32,486 nucleotides of DNA from Pseudooceanicola sp. (GTDB lineage: Bacteria; Pseudomonadota; Alphaproteobacteria; Rhodobacterales; Rhodobacteraceae), in the NCBI GenBank assembly GCA_002709085.1, contig PAPR01000041.1, positions 1 through 32,486 of the forward strand, given 5' to 3'. Below are positions 1 to 8,196 of this stretch, piece after piece. The notes beneath the pieces are model-generated. The model made no database searches and had not been told where the DNA came from. It saw only the letters and a program-made list of their open reading frames with translations. Position 1 is the first letter of the stretch. Each line of letters starts with the position of its first letter. Position numbers and translations under genes: made by a program.

Positions 1-1
1 C

Positions 2-196
2 AAAGAAGCCTCTGAATCGCAGATCACACGTCAGCTCGAAAGTGTGCGGGCGGCGCACCGCTTACAGACTGACACGAATTTTCTTGCCCCGTTGTCAATG
101 CGAACTGAACCGCGCCGGTTCGTCATGTCCAGCCCTCATCGACATCGATACCGGAGCTTCGGCGTCACCGAATTCGTCGGCCATTCGTCGCTTTGA
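2..196 (+). CDS. possible 3' end of a gene entering from the left edge
   Basis: A reading frame open from the first bases of the window runs 64 codons to a TGA at 194-196. Its product is rich in Arg, Ser and His and matches no family I recognise. It lies upstream of, and in the same direction as, the recombination module. It may be the tail of a longer gene or simply an open frame by chance, and there is no motif to decide. Confidence 0.3.
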   Translation, partial: KEASESQITRQLESVRAAHRLQTDTNFLAPLSMRTEPRRFVMSSPHRHRYRSFGVTEFVGHSSL

Positions 197-313
197 TCCA
201 GAAATGTTGTGCTGGACGAGTGTTACATTCCTTGTCCGCCACGTAAGCCGACCCTAACGACCGACATTTTGGTCAACTCCATCTCGGACCCATCTCCCGC
301 CAAAGGAGATGCC

Positions 314-889
314 ATGACATTCGAATTGTATCGGCCCGAAATCATTCCTGCCAAAGACGCTGGGCTGTCCACTAAAGAGCTCAAACTTTATCTCGGTGTC
401 GGTCGCAACAGCGTGGCTGAGATTGCCAGACGGTTTGGCGTCGAAAAGATGCACGGCATCTATCCAGAGAAGGTCCTATGGCGCCAATTGTTCGGCGTCC
501 TTCCCGCGGACGACTCCACAAGGAGCCTACTGCGCGAAAGCCTCGTCGACATCAACTGGGTTCGCAAGGTCACCGGTGTCACTAACTCGACGATCCGGGA
601 CAACCTCCGGACCGGGCGCTGGCAATACGACCGTGGCGTTCAGCTCGGCGATGCAGACGCTGAGCAAGCACCCCGCATGCGCCGCTGGCTGCCCGCGCTA
701 ATCCGGACCCGAGTCCTTGGTTCCCCTGTTCCAAGTTTCGAGATTGTGGAACCGGTGCCGGTGCCAGCACCTGGCTCAAATCCGCGATGCGAACCTGCCT
801 CTCCAGCCGACGCAGGCGACGTTTTCGAGACACTCTTCGCCTCCGAGGCCGCTCGTCCCTCCAACGCCGAAAATAACAACTGTCAGTAG
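314..889 (+). CDS. helix-turn-helix protein of recombinase module
   Basis: A 191-aa protein that I do not recognise as a named family. The ATG at 314 is chosen because AAAGGAGA sits directly before it; a longer frame to 209 lacks such a site. Two stretches look like DNA-binding helix-turn-helix units: residues about 17-45 (STKELKLYLGVGRNSVAEIA) and about 79-105 (WVRKVTGVTNSTIRDNL, followed by GRW), the second like excisionase/MerR wing entry. The C-terminal part is Pro-rich and probably flexible. It precedes two tyrosine-recombinase-type genes in the same direction, so a role as directionality factor, accessory DNA-binding subunit or regulator of recombination is likely. That role is inferred from position only. 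Confidence 0.7.
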   Translation: MTFELYRPEIIPAKDAGLSTKELKLYLGVGRNSVAEIARRFGVEKMHGIYPEKVLWRQLFGVLPADDSTRSLLRESLVDINWVRKVTGVTNSTIRDNLRTGRWQYDRGVQLGDADAEQAPRMRRWLPALIRTRVLGSPVPSFEIVEPVPVPAPGSNPRCEPASPADAGDVFETLFASEAARPSNAENNNCQ

Positions 890-930
890 GTTTTCGGCAC
901 GGGAAAACCCACCGGTTCTTATTACCCGCA

Positions 931-963
931 TCCCGATAACGCTCACCCCTTCCCGATATCGCT
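931..963. repeat. pair of 13-bp direct repeats upstream of recombinase
   Basis: TCCCGATAACGCT (931-943) and TCCCGATATCGCT (951-963) differ at one base and start 20 bp apart, about two helical turns. They end 21 bp before the ATG of the 641-aa recombinase. The second copy contains the palindrome CGATATCG. They could be an operator for the upstream helix-turn-helix protein or an accessory recombination site. No function is shown by sequence alone. Confidence 0.5.
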
Positions 964-984
964 GACCAGCAGAAAGACAGAAAG

Positions 985-2910
985 ATGCTCCAGAGCATGC
1001 CCACAATGTATGACATCGTAGTCCACGGCCTGAACCATGAATACCCGACCGTTCGCCAATATGCTGCCCACCTACAGCGGATGCTACGCGATCGAGGTTA
1101 CCAGGACCGCCATCTCAAAGTCATGGCCGGTGCGCTTGCGGATTACCTCGAGATAGCTCCCAAATACACCAAGACGGATGCGCGACTGAACGCCCGGATC
1201 GGCGCCTGGGGAATCAAGCCCAGCACCTACAGGCAATATCAAGGCGACGGTAGGCGCTGTATCGAGCACTACCACGGAGATCTTCAAGCCCGAGTAGCAC
1301 GCCGAGAGCTACAGGATACGTTCTCACGGCTTAGGGAAGTTCTGCCCGAACTGATCGAGGCCAACCTCGTCAAGGAGTCGCAGACCCGAGGCTTCCCCAA
1401 GCTTTGCGATCTCAGCCGCGCGCGCGGATGGGACATGATCAATCTAACCCGGGATCGCATCATTCAACTACACACAGACTGTTGGTCCTCAAAACAATGG
1501 GAGCAAGTGAAACGAGGAGCCAAGCTCCTCGACCACCTTCGTCAGTTCCCCACCTGCACCGTTATGCTGCCACCGCACAAGATCGGCTCTCTGAATGGTG
1601 TTTTTCGGAAAAACAACGACATCCCCTGCTTCCTGACAGATGAAACTGCACAGTGGGTTCAAAACGCGACGACCGTATATGACGAGACCGCGATCACGGC
1701 CGAGGCCAAGGAAGCTACGGCCAAACCGCAATCGGACGGCAGCGTCGGCATCTACCGGGCTGCATTTCACACCTATATTCGAACGGCAGGCGAGTTCTGC
1801 AACCTTAAAATAACGAATGGCCTGCCAGCATTGTTCGATATTGAGATCATCGAAAAGGTTCTTGTAGCGCTTTGCGACCGCTCCAAGTTGCCAAACGGTT
1901 TGGCACCCAGAACTCTGCATGAATACGCTGACAAGTTGAGACTGACCCTGCAACGACAAGACTATGTTGAAGAGGCCGACAAGATCAGCAGTCTGATGTC
2001 TCGGCTCCCGGCCCTGATTGAGGGTGAGAACGCAAGTGAACTGATGTCAACACGGACTGAGGCCTGGTGTCGTGCACTGCTTGGCGACCCGGTTAAAACT
2101 GAGATCTTCGAGACGCAACACCTCCAATACGCGGCAAGAGCAAACGCAGCTTTAGAAATCGCCGACATCGAAGGTATTAATCTGGAGCAGTTCGCAGAGA
2201 ACCCGACTATTCTCGGCTATTCGCCCGAGGAAAAACGGATGGCGACAAAGCTCCTCCGCCAGGCCAGGATGTTCGGCGTCTGTGCTGCATTTGCTGCTCT
2301 TGAACTCGATGTCGCTCCGTTCCGAAAGTGCAATATCTTGCATGACCTGAGTTTGGATGGACACCCCCAAACCTTATTCGACTTCCGAACTGACAAAAAA
2401 GATCGCCATTTCGTCGTTCATGTGCCCACCGAGCTTCTCAAGAACGGGTTGGCTATGATTAAGCGCGGACAGCGCATGCCGGCGTTCACGGTATCGGCAA
2501 TCGGCCATAGCGCTGACGCGTTTGAAATTCTCGACTTTTACCTCACACGGATCCGTCCGCTGTTTGGCGGCGCCCGATTGTCTGGCTTTGCCTTCCCTGC
2601 TATTGAAAAAGAAGCCAAGGCCTTGGTCACACAGACATTTGATGGCTGGCTGTCTGAATGCTCGCTGTCCATCGGATTGCCACTGACAGCGCATAATTTC
2701 CGGCACGGCCTATGCTCTATTGAGGTCAACGCCGATCCCGGTTGCTTCCCCGAACTCGAAACAATCACGGGCGATACCGAGAGGGTCCTGAGAAGAAACT
2801 ACGCTTTCATTGACGCAGATAAGCGGAGTGTCGACTTCCAGGCAAAGCGCTATGCTCGGAGAGCAAATAGGTCGACATGGTCGGGTTCAGTTCGGAGGGT
2901 AACCGAATGA
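985..2910 (+). CDS. tyrosine-type site-specific recombinase, 641 aa
   Basis: Long member of the tyrosine recombinase/integrase superfamily, which cuts and rejoins DNA through a covalent phosphotyrosine. The C-terminal catalytic domain is readable: Arg447 (APFRKCN), a basic hairpin (TDKKDRH), His570-x-x-Arg573 followed by His574 (AHNFRHG), and the candidate nucleophile Tyr606 (RNYAFID). Residues about 60-100 (GIKPSTYRQY) resemble the N-terminal core-binding region. At 641 aa it is much longer than phage integrases (300-400 aa) and closer in size to TnpB-type recombinases of Tn554-like elements. Its stop overlaps the next start by ATGA (2907-2910), so the two are probably translationally coupled. 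Confidence 0.85.
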   Translation: MLQSMPTMYDIVVHGLNHEYPTVRQYAAHLQRMLRDRGYQDRHLKVMAGALADYLEIAPKYTKTDARLNARIGAWGIKPSTYRQYQGDGRRCIEHYHGDLQARVARRELQDTFSRLREVLPELIEANLVKESQTRGFPKLCDLSRARGWDMINLTRDRIIQLHTDCWSSKQWEQVKRGAKLLDHLRQFPTCTVMLPPHKIGSLNGVFRKNNDIPCFLTDETAQWVQNATTVYDETAITAEAKEATAKPQSDGSVGIYRAAFHTYIRTAGEFCNLKITNGLPALFDIEIIEKVLVALCDRSKLPNGLAPRTLHEYADKLRLTLQRQDYVEEADKISSLMSRLPALIEGENASELMSTRTEAWCRALLGDPVKTEIFETQHLQYAARANAALEIADIEGINLEQFAENPTILGYSPEEKRMATKLLRQARMFGVCAAFAALELDVAPFRKCNILHDLSLDGHPQTLFDFRTDKKDRHFVVHVPTELLKNGLAMIKRGQRMPAFTVSAIGHSADAFEILDFYLTRIRPLFGGARLSGFAFPAIEKEAKALVTQTFDGWLSECSLSIGLPLTAHNFRHGLCSIEVNADPGCFPELETITGDTERVLRRNYAFIDADKRSVDFQAKRYARRANRSTWSGSVRRVTE

Positions 2911-4418
2911 GTATTCACACCATTCTCGCAAAGCAGATCTGGCAAAGTATTTCCTTACGGCCTGGGTTTGCCAGCCTGACGGAAGCAGCGATTTCGACGA
3001 CAGACACATTCTTCGATTTCTTGCTGGAGCACGGGCTGAACAAGCCTGGGCCCAGCGATATCGCCATTTGGCTCGAAGGCAGGGATAGCGTGGTCAGACC
3101 CTTGTCGTTGGAGCTCCTTGAAGAGGCTTTCTCCGTTATCGATCCAAGTTTTCTCCGCGTTGTTGCAGATGCGCGCAGTCACCGGCGCCCCAAGCCTGCG
3201 CCGGATGAGCTGCGGGACGTGGTCGCTCCGTTTGATGATGTGCGTAGGCAACTTTATGAAGCGTCCGGCTGGGACCCTATTGCACCTCCCAGCCGCCGTC
3301 CCCCCCGTCCTCGCGAGTTCTCTATCCAACCAGATGAGCTGAAAGAGTCTTACAAAGATACACTTCGCCGCACGGCAAACGGACTGCCTGGCAGAGATGA
3401 AGACTTCAAGGTTCCTGCTCGCAGTATGACCGTGCGCATGCGAGAAAAGCTGTGCCAATATTTCTGGTCTATCGCCCGTCACGAACTCGCCCCCGAAATG
3501 TCCATCGTCGGTATCGACAAATACGTTGCCGATCTGACCAAACGGTATTCGGCCAAGCCTCACGGGCTCCGGTGGGCATCTCTCCGCGCGTCCATCGACG
3601 GTCTATACCTCCTCGCGCGCTTGCACGGCGAGAGTTGTGAGGTAGTGGCCCACTTGCGATCCTACCGAAGGGAGTTCGAAGCGCGGGAGAGAGCCCAGCG
3701 TGCGCTAAAATTTTTCAAGCTGACTCGCAGCGGCGAAACGACAGACAGCATTCTGGATCAAGCTGATCGTCTATTTGCCGGTGTAGATGCGGAACTGCGA
3801 CCAAAAAAACGACATCAAATGCGAAATGGTGCTGCCGTTCTCGCGATCTTCGCTAACGCACCGCTCCGGAATGCGTCGTCTCAGCTATGCTTCGGCATCA
3901 CGCTGTTTTGGAAAGCCAAACATTGGATCATCAGAATGAAGGTCCAGAAGACCCATGACGCCCGACCGCAGTTATTGGTTCTTCCACTCCATGCGGAATG
4001 CGGCAAGTTTATCGACGCAGTCATACTGGGCGATGCTTCACCAGTCATGCTGCCCTCTTTGCGAGACAAAGCCTTGAAGGAGAGGCGCCAACTATTTTGT
4101 CTCTATGACGGGACGCCAGCAGCTGCGCACTATATCCCGCACGTCTTTAAGCGGCTGACGGGTAACAGTTTCACCACGCTGAGGGTCATGCACTATTCCG
4201 ACGCGATCGAGCATCACGGTGTCGAAGGTATTGAACTCGCCAGGTCCGCCGCTCATCACTCGCCAGCAACCACAACGACGGACATCGTCAAGCTGCACTA
4301 CATCGCAGAGGAGGTCGGAAAACTCCATGCGGAGAGACTCAGGGCCAGACGTGGGGAACGAACGCGTGACGTGCGGGACCGTTACCGTAGCGAGTTCTCA
4401 TGGCGCGATGATGCTTGA
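2907..4418 (+). CDS. tyrosine recombinase-like protein, 503 aa, atypical active site
   Basis: Second recombinase-type protein of the module. The start at 2907 forms an ATGA overlap with the preceding gene and has GGAGGG just upstream. Catalytic-like positions in the C-terminal half are Arg321 (APLRNAS), Arg426 in TTLRVMH, and Tyr465 (KLHYIAE). The first His of the usual HxxR box is replaced by Thr423. Known families tolerate some variation here, but the change leaves open whether this subunit cleaves DNA or acts as a structural partner of the 641-aa enzyme. The three-gene layout recalls Tn554 TnpABC and the gamma-mobile-trio elements, though gene order and sizes do not match exactly. Confidence 0.78.
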   Translation: MSIHTILAKQIWQSISLRPGFASLTEAAISTTDTFFDFLLEHGLNKPGPSDIAIWLEGRDSVVRPLSLELLEEAFSVIDPSFLRVVADARSHRRPKPAPDELRDVVAPFDDVRRQLYEASGWDPIAPPSRRPPRPREFSIQPDELKESYKDTLRRTANGLPGRDEDFKVPARSMTVRMREKLCQYFWSIARHELAPEMSIVGIDKYVADLTKRYSAKPHGLRWASLRASIDGLYLLARLHGESCEVVAHLRSYRREFEARERAQRALKFFKLTRSGETTDSILDQADRLFAGVDAELRPKKRHQMRNGAAVLAIFANAPLRNASSQLCFGITLFWKAKHWIIRMKVQKTHDARPQLLVLPLHAECGKFIDAVILGDASPVMLPSLRDKALKERRQLFCLYDGTPAAAHYIPHVFKRLTGNSFTTLRVMHYSDAIEHHGVEGIELARSAAHHSPATTTTDIVKLHYIAEEVGKLHAERLRARRGERTRDVRDRYRSEFSWRDDA

Positions 4419-4581
4419 GATGGGACCAAGGGGATGGCCGGATGAACAGGCAGCCAGCCGCCGCGCAAAACCTCGGCATAACCCTACTCTTTCGGCGGGG
4501 CCTTTCCACCATCCTTGTCGTTTTCCTCGTCTTCGAGAGGCTTTCGCCAATTGCCTGGCACAGGATATCCCTGCACGATTT

Positions 4582-4986
4582 TCACGCGGTTCCTTCCTGC
4601 TCCATCTGTTCGGACGAGCGATCGAAGGCTGCGACTAAGCTTTCTCTGAATTGAAGCGGGAATATATCGGCGACGTTTGACCAGCCTCCTTTGACCTCCA
4701 GATTGGGCTCGAACCAAGACCGTTGCCATCCCCTGACAGCCAGTGTGTTTCCAATCTGCATTGCTATATCCTCACTCGCTACGACGTCGACGATGTCCGT
4801 CAGTTCTCGTCCCCGCACCGTGATGTCGAATATGCGGCTGTATTCCTCCCGCTCGGCGAGGACTCCAAGCCGAACACCCTCAGAGACCCACTCTGCCGGC
4901 AACCAGCCAGAAATTCGCAACCTAAAGACCTCCTGCCAACCAGCTTCTCGCCAGCGCATATCCGCCCACGTGATTCCCGTATCCAT
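4582..4986 (-). CDS. hypothetical protein, 134 aa
   Basis: Unrecognised family. The ATG at 4986 is chosen because AGGAG lies about 10-14 bases upstream on this strand; an upstream extension to 5070 would run into the XRE gene. The product is Trp-rich and acidic, without membrane segments or a signal peptide. It is transcribed divergently from an XRE-type regulator, and the intergenic palindrome overlaps its ribosome binding site, so it is probably a target of that regulator. It converges with the recombinase operon. Confidence 0.6.
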   Translation of the reverse strand: MDTGITWADMRWREAGWQEVFRLRISGWLPAEWVSEGVRLGVLAEREEYSRIFDITVRGRELTDIVDVVASEDIAMQIGNTLAVRGWQRSWFEPNLEVKGGWSNVADIFPLQFRESLVAAFDRSSEQMEQEGTA

Positions 4987-4995
4987 GCTCGCATC

Positions 4996-5012
4996 ACTCC
5001 TATTTTGGGAGT
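4996..5012. promoter_or_regulatory. palindromic operator candidate
   Basis: ACTCCTATTTTGGGAGT is a 17-bp imperfect palindrome (arms ACTCC/GGAGT) lying between the divergent 134-aa gene and the XRE gene. It includes the ribosome binding site of the 134-aa gene, so binding there could block both transcription and expression. Control by the neighbouring XRE protein is inference. Confidence 0.45.
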
Positions 5013-5059
5013 ATTCAGTAACCCACGTATAAGTGCCTGTCCAATTAAAAAGCACGGCA

Positions 5060-5317
5060 ATGGCAGGCACCCTTCACTCTCGCGAATATAAAGACGTGGT
5101 AGCTGCACTCGTGAAAGCCCGGAAGACGGCTGCTCTGTCTCAAGCGGCCCTCGCGGACATACTTGGTCGGCCACCGTCTTACGTGGCGAAGGTCGAGCTG
5201 TGCGAAAGGCGACTCGATATCGTTGAGTTCTTGGTCTGGTTAACGGTCGTGTCCGACGAACCAATGGCATTTGTCGCTGAAGTCATTGAAGGATTGCCGA
5301 AGCGACTCCCCCACTGA
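5060..5317 (+). CDS. XRE-family transcriptional regulator, 85 aa
   Basis: Small single-domain repressor-like protein. After a short N-terminus, residues about 15-60 form a Cro/C1-type helix-turn-helix: an Arg-containing first helix, then LSQAALADILGRPPSYVAKVE, the canonical SQxxLA turn followed by the recognition helix, and ExxERRLD. The size is typical for this group, which is common on mobile elements. The ATG at 5060 is preferred to the GTG at 5033 because homology-like sequence begins there, although the ribosome binding site is weak. It is divergent from the 134-aa gene around a palindrome, as expected for an autoregulator. Confidence 0.75.
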   Translation: MAGTLHSREYKDVVAALVKARKTAALSQAALADILGRPPSYVAKVELCERRLDIVEFLVWLTVVSDEPMAFVAEVIEGLPKRLPH

Positions 5318-5419
5318 CCCAGCAAAGGCCTCCACCAGACTAATATGCGCTGGCAGAATGCCGATTAGATCGTATTACCGATAGGCTAACAGGCTGCTGA
5401 AAAACACCGGACTCAATGC

Positions 5420-5659
5420 GCTTTTGAGAATATCGCCCTCGGCAGGAAGAACCACCTCTTCGTCGGCTCGCTGACCGGCGGTCGCGCTGCCGCCATCGCC
5501 TACACCCTGATCGAAACCGCAAGGCTGAACGGCGTCGACCCGCAGGAATGGCTGGCCAACACCTTGGTCCGCATCCCGGACTACAAGATCAACCGGGTCC
5601 ACGATCTGCTGCCTTGGCATTGTCGGACCGCCAGACAGAAGGACACCGTCCGAGCATGA
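5420..5659 (+). pseudogene. IS66-family transposase TnpC, C-terminal remnant
   Basis: The frame from 5420 encodes GRKNHLFVGS, then AAAIAYTLIETARLNG and IPDYKINRVHDLLPWH, the conserved C-terminus of IS66 TnpC (DDE transposase). Everything upstream is missing; the sequence before 5420 does not continue the frame as IS66. A GGCTGCTGAAAAAC string just upstream (about 5389-5402) resembles an insertion-sequence end and may mark the break. The remnant's stop overlaps the next gene by ATGA, which suggests the passenger gene was once translationally coupled to tnpC. Confidence 0.8.
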
Positions 5660-6228
5660 CCATCACCCGACTGAAACTGACCCTGGAAGGTGTCGTGCCC
5701 CTCGTCTCACGGACCCTCGAGGTGCCCAGCGAAATCCGTCTCGACCGGCTGCATCTCGCCATCCAGGCGGCGATGGGCTGGGAGAACTGTCATCTCTACG
5801 AGTTCATCGCAGGTGAGACCCGCTGGGGCTTGCCCGATCCGGACTTTGGCACCGACGCGCGGCCGGCCACCAAGGCCAGCCTCGCTGATGTCATCGACGC
5901 CGCCAGATCGGCTCCGATCCGTTATGTCTATGACTTCGGAGATGAGTGGGTCCATCTGATCGAAGCCGAAAACATCGGCGATCCCACACCAGGAAACCTC
6001 TATCCACGGCTTGTCGACATGATCAACAAATGCCCGCCCGAGGACGTCGGCGGCCTCCCGGGATATGAGAACTTCCTCGACGCAATCGGCGACCGTGCCC
6101 ATCACGAACACGGCGAGCTGATGGAATGGGCGGGCGGGTCATTCGATCCGCATACCCTCGACGCCGACAAACTCCGCCTCGACGTCCTCAAGCTGGCAAA
6201 AAAGTGGAAAAAACAAAAAAGGAAGTGA
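5656..6228 (+). CDS. plasmid pRiA4b ORF-3-like protein
   Basis: A 190-aa protein of the pRiA4b ORF-3 (IS1096 TnpR-like) family. Family hallmarks are the N-terminal beta-rich KLTLEGVVPLVSRTLEVP, LHLAIQAAMGWENCHLYEF, the YVYDFGDEWVHLIE box and CPPEDVGGLPGYENFL near residues 135-155. The C-terminus is Lys-rich. The biochemical function is not established, but the family often travels with IS66-type elements. Here the ATG at 5656 overlaps the stop of the IS66 TnpC tail, making it a surviving passenger of a degraded IS66 element. Full length and apparently intact. Confidence 0.85.
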   Translation: MTITRLKLTLEGVVPLVSRTLEVPSEIRLDRLHLAIQAAMGWENCHLYEFIAGETRWGLPDPDFGTDARPATKASLADVIDAARSAPIRYVYDFGDEWVHLIEAENIGDPTPGNLYPRLVDMINKCPPEDVGGLPGYENFLDAIGDRAHHEHGELMEWAGGSFDPHTLDADKLRLDVLKLAKKWKKQKRK

Positions 6229-6265
6229 GCGGCGTCACCGGACGGTTGCGGTAGCGGCCTGGAAC

Positions 6266-6497
6266 CGTTTTTTAGAATATCCCCCTCCTCCTTGAGGAGC
6301 TTAATCTCGCGCCGAAGCCGACCATTCTCTTTGGCGAGGTCAAAATCCTCTTTCGACGCCACATCCGTATCCCGATGCGCCGTGATCCATTTATTCTACG
6401 TCGACATGCCAACGCCCAGATCATCAGCCACCTGCTTACACGTTAGCCCACTGTTTAGCGCGATATGCACCACATCTTGGGGGAATTCCTCCGTCCG
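6266..6497 (-). pseudogene. IS3-family OrfA (HTH transposase subunit) remnant
   Basis: Read on the - strand this gives EEFPQDVVHIALNSGLTCKQ, a helix-turn-helix, then TAHRDTDVASKEDFDLAKEN and the leucine-rich LKEEGDILK tail typical of IS3-family OrfA. An in-frame TAG at 6396-6398 interrupts it (normally ST-L-NKW), the start region is missing, and homology stops at the A-rich tract after LKN, where OrfA-OrfB frameshifting normally occurs. No OrfB is present. It separates the IS66 passenger gene from the helicase remnant. Confidence 0.8.
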
Positions 6498-6501
6498 TTA
6501 A

Positions 6502-6842
6502 TGCTATCAAAGGAGCGGTATCAAACCGCGACAGGTCGACCCCGAAACATGGCGGCCCGACGCAATTGTCTTAGCTCAATCGCTACGCTTCAGCTCTGAA
6601 AGATTCGCGACGGTGGAAAATTGGCACGACGAAGCCCGTCGGCTTCTTGCACCGCTCCTTCCAGCGGCGGGCGAACCATCAATCAGCGGCTTCGTCGAAA
6701 TAAAGATTTGGGGGAAGCTTTGTCGGTCGAGCCCACGTCTGGCCATCCCGCGCGAACCATCCATGCCGTAAAAGGCATGGAATTTCCCGCGATCTGTGTG
6801 GTTATGTCGCCGAGCAGTGCGAAGAGTCTCATTGATTATTTA
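6502..6842 (+). pseudogene. UvrD/Rep-type helicase, left fragment
   Basis: 5'-truncated helicase coding sequence. One frame reads PETWRPDAIVLAQSLRF to SISGFVEI (about 6541-6702); the sequence then resumes in another frame as NKDLGEALSVEPTSGHPART and IHAVKGMEFPAICVV up to 6842. The TIHAVKGMEF box is the conserved superfamily-1A motif (T-H-x-KGxEF). So there is a frameshift near 6697-6706, as well as loss of the N-terminal half and a transposon inserted after codon Leu (TTA at 6840-6842). The gene continues at 10059. A role in DNA repair or in a Gabija-like defence pair is possible but unproven. Confidence 0.75.
6835..6842. repeat. left 8-bp target site duplication
   Basis: ATTATTTA immediately left of the transposon terminal repeat, identical to 10051-10058. 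Eight base pairs is the duplication length expected for IS1595-family insertion. Confidence 0.92.
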
Positions 6843-6864
6843 CCCGCTTATCCACAATAAAAAG
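6843..6864. repeat. left terminal inverted repeat of IS1595 element
   Basis: Begins CCCGCTTATCCACAATAAAAAG. It matches the reverse complement of 10029-10050 at 19 of 22 positions, with the first 13 identical. It is the probable transposase binding and cleavage end. Confidence 0.9.
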
Positions 6865-7003
6865 TAGCGAATATTGCAAGGTGTTGGTGTAACTTAGGTT
6901 TTCCGCTCTTTTGCCGTATTTTGCGCGATTCTCCCGGTTTTTTCTTCGTCAAACAGCCTACGAGCCAACATTGCTCGCCTGGCGGAACGAACGGAGAGCA
7001 TTG

Positions 7004-8035
7004 ATGATCACCGAACTGAAGTCGATCCCGGACATCTGGAAGAGAATGCCGAGCGAGATGCACGCGCGACGCTTCCTGGAGAATATCATATGGTCAACTG
7101 GCAGGCACTGTCCGCACTGCGGGTCGGTGGCCTCGTCGCCGCTACGAGGCAAGACATGCCGCCCTGGGCTCTACCAGTGTCGTGATTGCCGTCTCCAGTT
7201 CACGGTCACCACACTGACCCCGATGCATAGCACCAAGCTCGACTTGCGTGTCTGGATTTCCGCGATGTTCCTGGTGCTGACATCGAGCAAGGGGATCTCT
7301 TCGGTCGTGATGGCGCGGCTACTTGGCGTGAACCAGAAGACCGCCTGGAAAATGGGGCATGCGATCCGAGAGATGATGGACGACCGGAATGGTGAGCTGC
7401 TGCCTCTGGAGGACATCGTCGAGGTCGATGAGGCCTATGTCGGAGGAGCACCGAAGTCTCTGTCAGGTGCCTACAACAAAAGGGGAAAGGGCACAGCAAA
7501 GCCGATGATCTTCGTCGCGGCCTCTCGCGACGGACAGGCGCGCGCCAGGGTCGTTTCTGATGACAAACGGACCACGCTCGAGCCGGTTCTTCTGGAATGG
7601 GTCGATCCGGCGACGACCAGTCTAATGACCGATGGCAGCAAGAGCTACATCGGACTCGGAAAGACCATGGCCGACCATCAGTCTGTGATCCATAGCCAGA
7701 AAGAATACGCCAATCCAGAGACCGGCGCGCACGTGAACACGGCCGAGGCCGTGATCTCCCAGGTGCAACGTGCCCTGGTCGGGGTCTACCACAATCTTGG
7801 AAGGCAGCACCTTCAGCGATACCTCGACGAGATTGTCTGGCGGTGGAACCACCGTGAGCCCGTTCGGGAAGTGGTCAAGCAATGGACCACGAGAGACGGC
7901 GTTGCACGAGAGAAATCGACAACAATCTGGCGTCCGATCCCAGTGGTTGACCAGATGCGCGTCCTCCTACAGGGCGCGGTCGGCAAGCAAGTCCGCCGCT
8001 CGAAGGAATACGGCCTATGCAGGCCGTTATGCTGA
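7004..8035 (+). CDS. IS1595-family transposase
   Basis: A 343-aa DDE-type transposase. The N-terminal zinc ribbon has CxxC pairs at residues 36-39 and 59-62. The catalytic core contains Asp142 in VDEAYVGG, the second Asp in MTDGSKSY, and the HVNTAEAV segment supplying the third metal-site residue, followed by QVQRALVGVYH and YLDEIVWRWNHR, all characteristic of IS1595 (ISXO2-like domain). The ATG at 7004 follows GGAGAG by 6 bases; a TTG at 7001 is an alternative. The frame is intact, so the element is potentially active. Its TGA is the first three bases of a perfect 15-bp inverted repeat. Confidence 0.93.
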   Translation: MITELKSIPDIWKRMPSEMHARRFLENIIWSTGRHCPHCGSVASSPLRGKTCRPGLYQCRDCRLQFTVTTLTPMHSTKLDLRVWISAMFLVLTSSKGISSVVMARLLGVNQKTAWKMGHAIREMMDDRNGELLPLEDIVEVDEAYVGGAPKSLSGAYNKRGKGTAKPMIFVAASRDGQARARVVSDDKRTTLEPVLLEWVDPATTSLMTDGSKSYIGLGKTMADHQSVIHSQKEYANPETGAHVNTAEAVISQVQRALVGVYHNLGRQHLQRYLDEIVWRWNHREPVREVVKQWTTRDGVAREKSTTIWRPIPVVDQMRVLLQGAVGKQVRRSKEYGLCRPLC

Positions 8036-8100
8036 CGCATTCCGTTCCGTGGGACATACAGAGCACGCATTGCTGCGATCCCAAAGAACGGAATGCGTCA
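8033..8100. repeat. perfect 15-bp inverted repeat after transposase gene
   Basis: TGACGCATTCCGTTC (8033-8047) and its exact complement GAACGGAATGCGTCA (8086-8100) flank a 38-nt loop. The left arm includes the transposase stop codon. The RNA could form a stem that insulates hipBA from tnpA transcription; there is no T-run, so it is not a standard terminator. A third, direct copy lies at 10000-10015. Confidence 0.8.
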
Positions 8101-8157
8101 TCGCGTGCGGGGCACCAGGTCTACTTCCTTCTTGCTCCAAGATAACGACCAATATAG

Positions 8158-8191
8158 TATCCATAATAGCAAAAAGGCCAAATAACGGATA
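8158..8191 (+). promoter_or_regulatory. hipBA promoter/operator candidate
   Basis: TATCC (8158-8162) and GGATA (8187-8191) half sites face each other across 24 bp in an AT-rich stretch directly upstream of hipB. E. coli HipB operators use TATCC/GGATA halves with an 8-bp spacer, so the match is partial. A TATAGT string just before the first half site may be a -10 element. Autoregulation by HipB is likely from family knowledge. Confidence 0.4.
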
Positions 8192-8196
8192 TCATA

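Noticed and set aside
4415-4654. 79-codon + strand frame overlapping the end of the recombinase operon
   Set aside because: No ribosome binding site or family resemblance; the 134-aa gene on the opposite strand has a better start and composition.
5375-5620. - strand frame ending GDILKS resembling an IS3 OrfA tail
   Set aside because: Resemblance covers only a few residues; the + strand clearly encodes the IS66 TnpC tail.
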